A DNA stretch of 10,000 nt, taken from Chondrilla cf. caribensis (Eukaryota > Porifera > Demospongiae > Chondrillida > Chondrillidae). The notes beneath the pieces were generated by a model. The model worked only from the letters and a program-made list of their open reading frames with translations. It had not been told where the DNA came from and did no database searches. Position numbers and translations under genes: made by a program. Location: contig OZ026561.1 in NCBI GenBank assembly GCA_964020155.1, positions 352,501-362,500 on the forward strand, read 5' to 3'. This document shows positions 8,945-10,000 of the stretch, in pieces (position 1 is the first letter of the stretch; the number at the start of each line of letters is the position of its first letter).

Positions 8945-9927
8945 CACACACACACACACACAAACACCCCCCCACACACACACCCACACACACGTCCCCC
9001 ACACACATACTTTCACATCTGTCTCCAATGTAATCAGTGAGAGCACAATCACATGTACATGTCTCATTGTTGAGGACACCTCCATTCAAACACTCCAAAA
9101 TGCATTCTGAGAATAATACAAGAAAAATGAAATAGTAATAATTTAACACTGAAAATTAAAATAAATGATTAAAGGAACTGAAACTTAAATTGATTAAACA
9201 ACAAGGAAAAATGAATCAACAAACCCCTACAAGTGAGCACCACATCCAGGGAGTGGTTACATCTTGTTGACACCTCGTGTTCACAACTGGTGAGGGTAGC
9301 CTCGTCACCATGGCAATGGGTTGCAAATATGTTTATCGGGATATCGTTTGGACCTATCTGACCTCTATGGTGAGTAACAGGAAGAATTATAAGAGTACAA
9401 GGATTAATATAAATTATATCATCAATATTATTATTGATAATATTATATATGCTACCGTATAGTGGGAAACTTTGGCGAGCATTAAATTTGGCGAATCAGT
9501 CCCCGGAACAAATTGGCGAGTTTTAAATTTGGCGGCATGACGAATTCCAGGATCGTCAGATTACGTCAGAATAAAATATGGCGGATTTTAAATTTGGCGA
9601 TTTTCCGTAAAATCGCAAATTCGCCAAATTAAAAACCTCGCCAAAGTTTCCCGCTATACGGTATGTTGTTATTATAACAACTACACTTAATATTGTATTT
9701 ATGCATATGTATATGTGCATTATACACAAATTTGGTATACCTCTCAGTGAATGCATCCATTGCATAGAATCCAAGCTGCTTACAAGCCACTAAGGCATCC
9801 TTATCATCAAAGGCATGGGAACACACTGATCCCCATCTACCATACTCACAGACCTCCAGTCTACCAGTGATGTTGCTAGCTCCTCCTGTGAGTCTAACAC
9901 TACCTTCTTCACAAATAGGCTCCAGAC
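5647..9927 (-). CDS. SRCR-EGF type I membrane receptor (12 exons, 5' partial)
   Basis: Exons in coding order: 9927-9741, 9364-9225, 9106-9011, 8684-8592, 8402-8307, 8129-8031, 7480-7385, 7070-6978, 6845-6750, 6494-6405, 6111-6076, 5882-5647. All junctions are GT-AG. The SRCR domain is interrupted in phase 2 and every other junction is phase 1. The join is open for 451 codons and ends at TAG 5649-5647. Domain order is one SRCR (about residues 3-104), eight six-cysteine EGF-like modules spaced by only two or three residues, a short Pro/Thr stalk, one membrane helix, then a tail of about 50 residues. The N-terminus, signal peptide and any further SRCR domains lie beyond the right edge. SRCR and EGF modules are extracellular binding or adhesion folds, so a cell-surface receptor is the natural reading; the ligand is unknown. 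Because the EGF exons are all phase 1-1, skipping or adding one keeps the frame. Exon calls come from reading splice sites and conserved cysteines, not transcripts. Confidence 0.85.
6076..6111 (-). CDS. Exon: short Pro/Thr stalk
   Basis: A 36-base exon between acceptor CTCAACAG and donor GTTAGT, phase 1-1. It encodes TVPEPTTNGPV, a flexible Pro/Thr-rich linker of the kind often found between extracellular domains and a membrane helix. It is the least certain exon because it is so short; omitting it leaves the frame intact, so it could be alternative. Confidence 0.65.
   Translation of the reverse strand, partial: RQYLNLPQMVQ
6405..6494 (-). CDS. Exon: EGF-like module C, membrane-proximal
   Basis: A phase 1-1 exon of 90 bases with acceptor TCTCTAG and donor GTGAGT. 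It reads CDLDCVNGG, RDSDNCKCIC, then IKDFIGKTCN. The cysteine spacing is C-x3-C-x9-C-x-C-x-C-x8-C. It has the same CxCxC core as A and B but is clearly divergent in sequence. It carries no nearby microsatellite and looks like the older, unduplicated module next to the membrane. Confidence 0.86.
6628..6748. repeat. CA/GT microsatellite at donor of A copy 4
   Basis: A compound CA tract with CCCA and GTCCCC interruptions that runs up to the splice donor of the exon ending at 6750. Confidence 0.93.
6750..6845 (-). CDS. Exon: EGF-like module A, copy 4
   Basis: A phase 1-1 exon of 96 bases with acceptor TTATTAG and donor GTATGT. It reads CILECLNGG, NNETCTCDC, then DYTGDSCE, with Ser in place of the Arg found in copies 1 and 3. 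The adjacent intron start is again a CA/GT microsatellite. It is the last of the alternating A/B modules before the distinct C module. Confidence 0.88.
6978..7070 (-). CDS. Exon: EGF-like module B, copy 3
   Basis: A phase 1-1 exon of 93 bases with acceptor AATGTAG and donor GTGAGA. It reads CDIECENGG, TADLGTCTCTC, then PRGYSGKYCE, almost base-for-base the same as the exon at 8592-8684. Flanking intron sequence (TTTAATG before the acceptor, GTGAGAGTCTTAC after the donor) is also shared. Confidence 0.88.
7249..7367. repeat. CA/GT microsatellite near donor of A copy 3
   Basis: A long CA run with two ATCC interruptions, separated by 17 bases from the exon that ends at 7385. Confidence 0.95.
7385..7480 (-). 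CDS. Exon: EGF-like module A, copy 3
   Basis: A phase 1-1 exon of 96 bases with acceptor TTCTCAG and donor GTATGT. It reads CILECLNGG, NNETCTCDC, then DYTGDRCG. Six cysteines are in the same order as copy 1. A CA/GT tract of about 120 bases begins 17 bases into the following intron, and a miniature inverted-repeat element lies 42 bases upstream in the preceding intron. Confidence 0.88.
7523..7925. mobile_element. Miniature inverted-repeat element 1 (403 bp, TA-flanked)
   Basis: The left end (CTGTATAACCAGAAATATTG, then GCGG) and the right end reversed (CCGTATAACTGGAAATATTG, then GCGG) match at 21 of 24 bases. TA dinucleotides flank it at 7521-7522 and 7926-7927, as for Tc1/mariner-type target duplication. 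TTGGCGG-type motifs recur inward from both ends. It has no transposase frame, so it is non-autonomous. The centre is a near-perfect 18-base palindrome at 7781-7822. It sits in the intron between B copy 2 and A copy 3. Confidence 0.85.
7781..7822. repeat. Central palindrome of element 1
   Basis: Arms 7781-7798 and 7805-7822 match at 16 of 18 bases, including a perfect GGATTACGTCAC / GTGACGTAATCC core around a 6-base loop TTTATT. Both arms contain a CRE-like TGACGTAA. Confidence 0.85.
7926..7977. repeat. AT-rich dinucleotide tract
   Basis: Mostly (TA)n with two short interruptions, directly next to the right end of inverted-repeat element 1. The repeat may have grown from the TA target site. 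Confidence 0.9.
8031..8129 (-). CDS. Exon: EGF-like module B, copy 2
   Basis: A phase 1-1 exon of 99 bases with acceptor GATGCAG and donor GTGAGG. It starts CAIEKKCENGG, so the first cysteine loop is two residues longer than in the other B copies. From NGG onward (TADLGTCTCTC, PRGYSGKYCQ) it is near-identical to them, which suggests divergence limited to the 5' end of the exon. Confidence 0.87.
8231..8306. repeat. (CA)38 microsatellite abutting A copy 2
   Basis: An uninterrupted CA run of 76 bases (GT on the coding strand) touching the exon end at 8307, so it supplies the splice donor itself. Confidence 0.95.
8307..8402 (-). CDS. Exon: EGF-like module A, copy 2 (divergent 3' end)
   Basis: A phase 1-1 exon of 96 bases. 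It begins CSLECLNGG and keeps NNETCTCDC, but the end reads TGRACD in place of TGDRCE. The donor consensus GTATGT of the other A copies is gone: the exon runs straight into (GT)n, so the splice site would be GTGTGT inside the microsatellite. The module is intact with six cysteines, but its splicing may be weak or imprecise. Confidence 0.78.
8473..8563. repeat. Short minisatellite, unit about 25-31 bp
   Basis: CTGTATG(G/A)TGTACAGTGTGT recurs at 8473, 8500 and 8525, with a partial copy at 8556. The intron at 7979-8015 has a related single stretch. Confidence 0.8.
8592..8684 (-). CDS. Exon: EGF-like module B, copy 1
   Basis: A phase 1-1 exon of 93 bases with acceptor AATGCAG and donor GTGAGA. 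It reads CDIECENGG, then TADLGTCTCTC and PRGYSGKYCQ. The cysteine order is C-x3-C-x10-C-x-C-x-C-x8-C. It appears to differ from the exon at 6978-7070 by a single base (final CAA versus GAA), which points to recent duplication or gene conversion. Confidence 0.88.
8895..9009. repeat. Compound CA-rich tract at donor of A copy 1
   Basis: A CA/CCCA/CCACACAC compound tract ending in CACGTCCCCCACACACATAC at the exon boundary. The same CGTCCCCCACACA string stands beside A copy 4. Confidence 0.93.
9011..9106 (-). CDS. Exon: EGF-like module A, copy 1
   Basis: A phase 1-1 exon of 96 bases with acceptor TTCTCAG and donor GTATGT. It encodes one module: CILECLNGG, NNETCTCDC, then DYIGDRCE. Six cysteines lie in the order C-x3-C-x10-C-x-C-x-C-x9-C. 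The NET triplet is a glycosylation sequon kept in all four A copies. This copy has Ile where the other copies have Thr in DYTG. A GT-rich microsatellite starts at the donor. Confidence 0.88.
9225..9364 (-). CDS. Exon: C-terminal half of SRCR domain
   Basis: The acceptor is CATAG at 9369-9365 and the donor GTTTGT at 9224. It enters in phase 2 and leaves in phase 1, so it fits exactly between the 9741-9927 exon and the first EGF exon. It reads THCHGDEATLTSCEH, then TRCNHSLDVVLTC, matching the SRCR pattern V.C.G.E..L..C....C.H..D.. V.C and supplying the last four cysteines. RCNHS contains a glycosylation sequon. An alternative donor at 9230 would create a stop at the join, which favours the one chosen. 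The donor is weak beyond GT. There is no ATG-initiated open frame here, so simple ORF calling would miss it. Confidence 0.85.
9455..9661. mobile_element. Miniature inverted-repeat element 2 (207 bp, TA-flanked)
   Basis: The ends CCGTATAGTGGGAAACTTTG (left) and CCGTATAGCGGGAAACTTTG (right, reversed), each followed by GCGAG, differ at one base in 25. TA flanks lie at 9453-9454 and 9662-9663. AAATTTGGCGA motifs repeat inside. It fills over half of the 376-base intron that splits the SRCR domain. It shares CCGTATA, GGAAA and TTGGCG at its ends and ATTACGTCA inside with element 1, so the two are related. It has no coding capacity. Confidence 0.88.
9741..9927 (-). CDS. Exon: N-terminal half of SRCR domain
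   Basis: First exon of the right gene in the window. The acceptor is CTCAG and the donor GTATAC, entering in phase 1 and leaving in phase 2. It reads SVRLTGG, GRLEVCEYGRWGSVC, then FDDKDALVACKQLGF, the hallmark first half of an SRCR domain. LGF replaces the LGC of eight-cysteine (group B) domains. An extra cysteine in LEVC, with another in PIC just before the domain, could form an additional disulfide (inference). ASNITG holds an N-glycosylation sequon. Confidence 0.88.
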
Positions 9928-9982
9928 CTGAGAGGATTATGAAATTTGAAGCATCAAACGTAATATGGTTCAGAGAAGAGAA

Positions 9983-10000
9983 TGTGTGTGTGTGTGTGTG
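9983..10000. repeat. (TG)n microsatellite, cut by window edge
   Basis: TG dinucleotides run from 9983 to the end of the window, in the intron upstream of the first visible SRCR exon. Confidence 0.9.

Noticed and set aside
9277..9462. Plus-strand 61-codon frame (MFTTGEGSLVTMAMG)
   Set aside because: Antisense to the SRCR second-half exon at 9225-9364 and adjoining AT-rich intron.

Overview
This is eukaryotic, intron-rich DNA, and every convincing gene is on the minus strand. The base composition is AT-rich and CpG-poor, with long CA/GT microsatellites and small TA-flanked inverted-repeat elements. The genes encode secreted or membrane proteins made of scavenger-receptor cysteine-rich (SRCR) and EGF-like modules. 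Together this suggests an early-branching metazoan, most likely a demosponge, where SRCR genes are greatly expanded. That placement is inference; other invertebrates rich in SRCR genes (sea urchin, amphioxus, cnidarians) are not excluded.

Right half (9927 down to 5647): the 3' part of a type I membrane receptor gene. I reconstructed twelve exons with GT-AG junctions and matching phases. In protein order they give one SRCR domain (two exons), eight one-exon EGF-like modules in the order A-B-A-B-A-B-A-C, a 12-codon stalk exon, and a last exon with a membrane helix, a basic stop-transfer stretch and a cytoplasmic tail ending in an FxNPxY sorting/adaptor motif. The joined frame is open for 451 codons and then a stop. 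The gene continues past the right edge. The A-B exon pairs are near-identical recent duplicates that share intron sequence, and each A exon has a CA/GT microsatellite at its splice donor.

Middle (about 2911-5646): intergenic. It holds an imperfect hairpin at 3554-3649, a (GT)42 microsatellite, and a 300-base CpG-rich island at about 4724-5022 that could be a promoter or a foreign insert. No gene was recognised here.

Left part (2910 down to 486): the 5' part of a second gene on the same strand. A signal-peptide exon is followed by two SRCR domains, each split over two exons at the same phase as in the right gene. The reconstructed frame is open for 262 codons and leaves through the left edge. 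Its introns hold a perfect (TG)123 tract and a four-copy 31-bp tandem repeat.

Two miniature inverted-repeat elements (7523-7925 and 9455-9661), flanked by TA and sharing a terminal motif, sit in introns of the right gene. The two genes look like neighbouring members of an SRCR receptor cluster; adhesion or recognition at the cell surface is the likely role, by family only.
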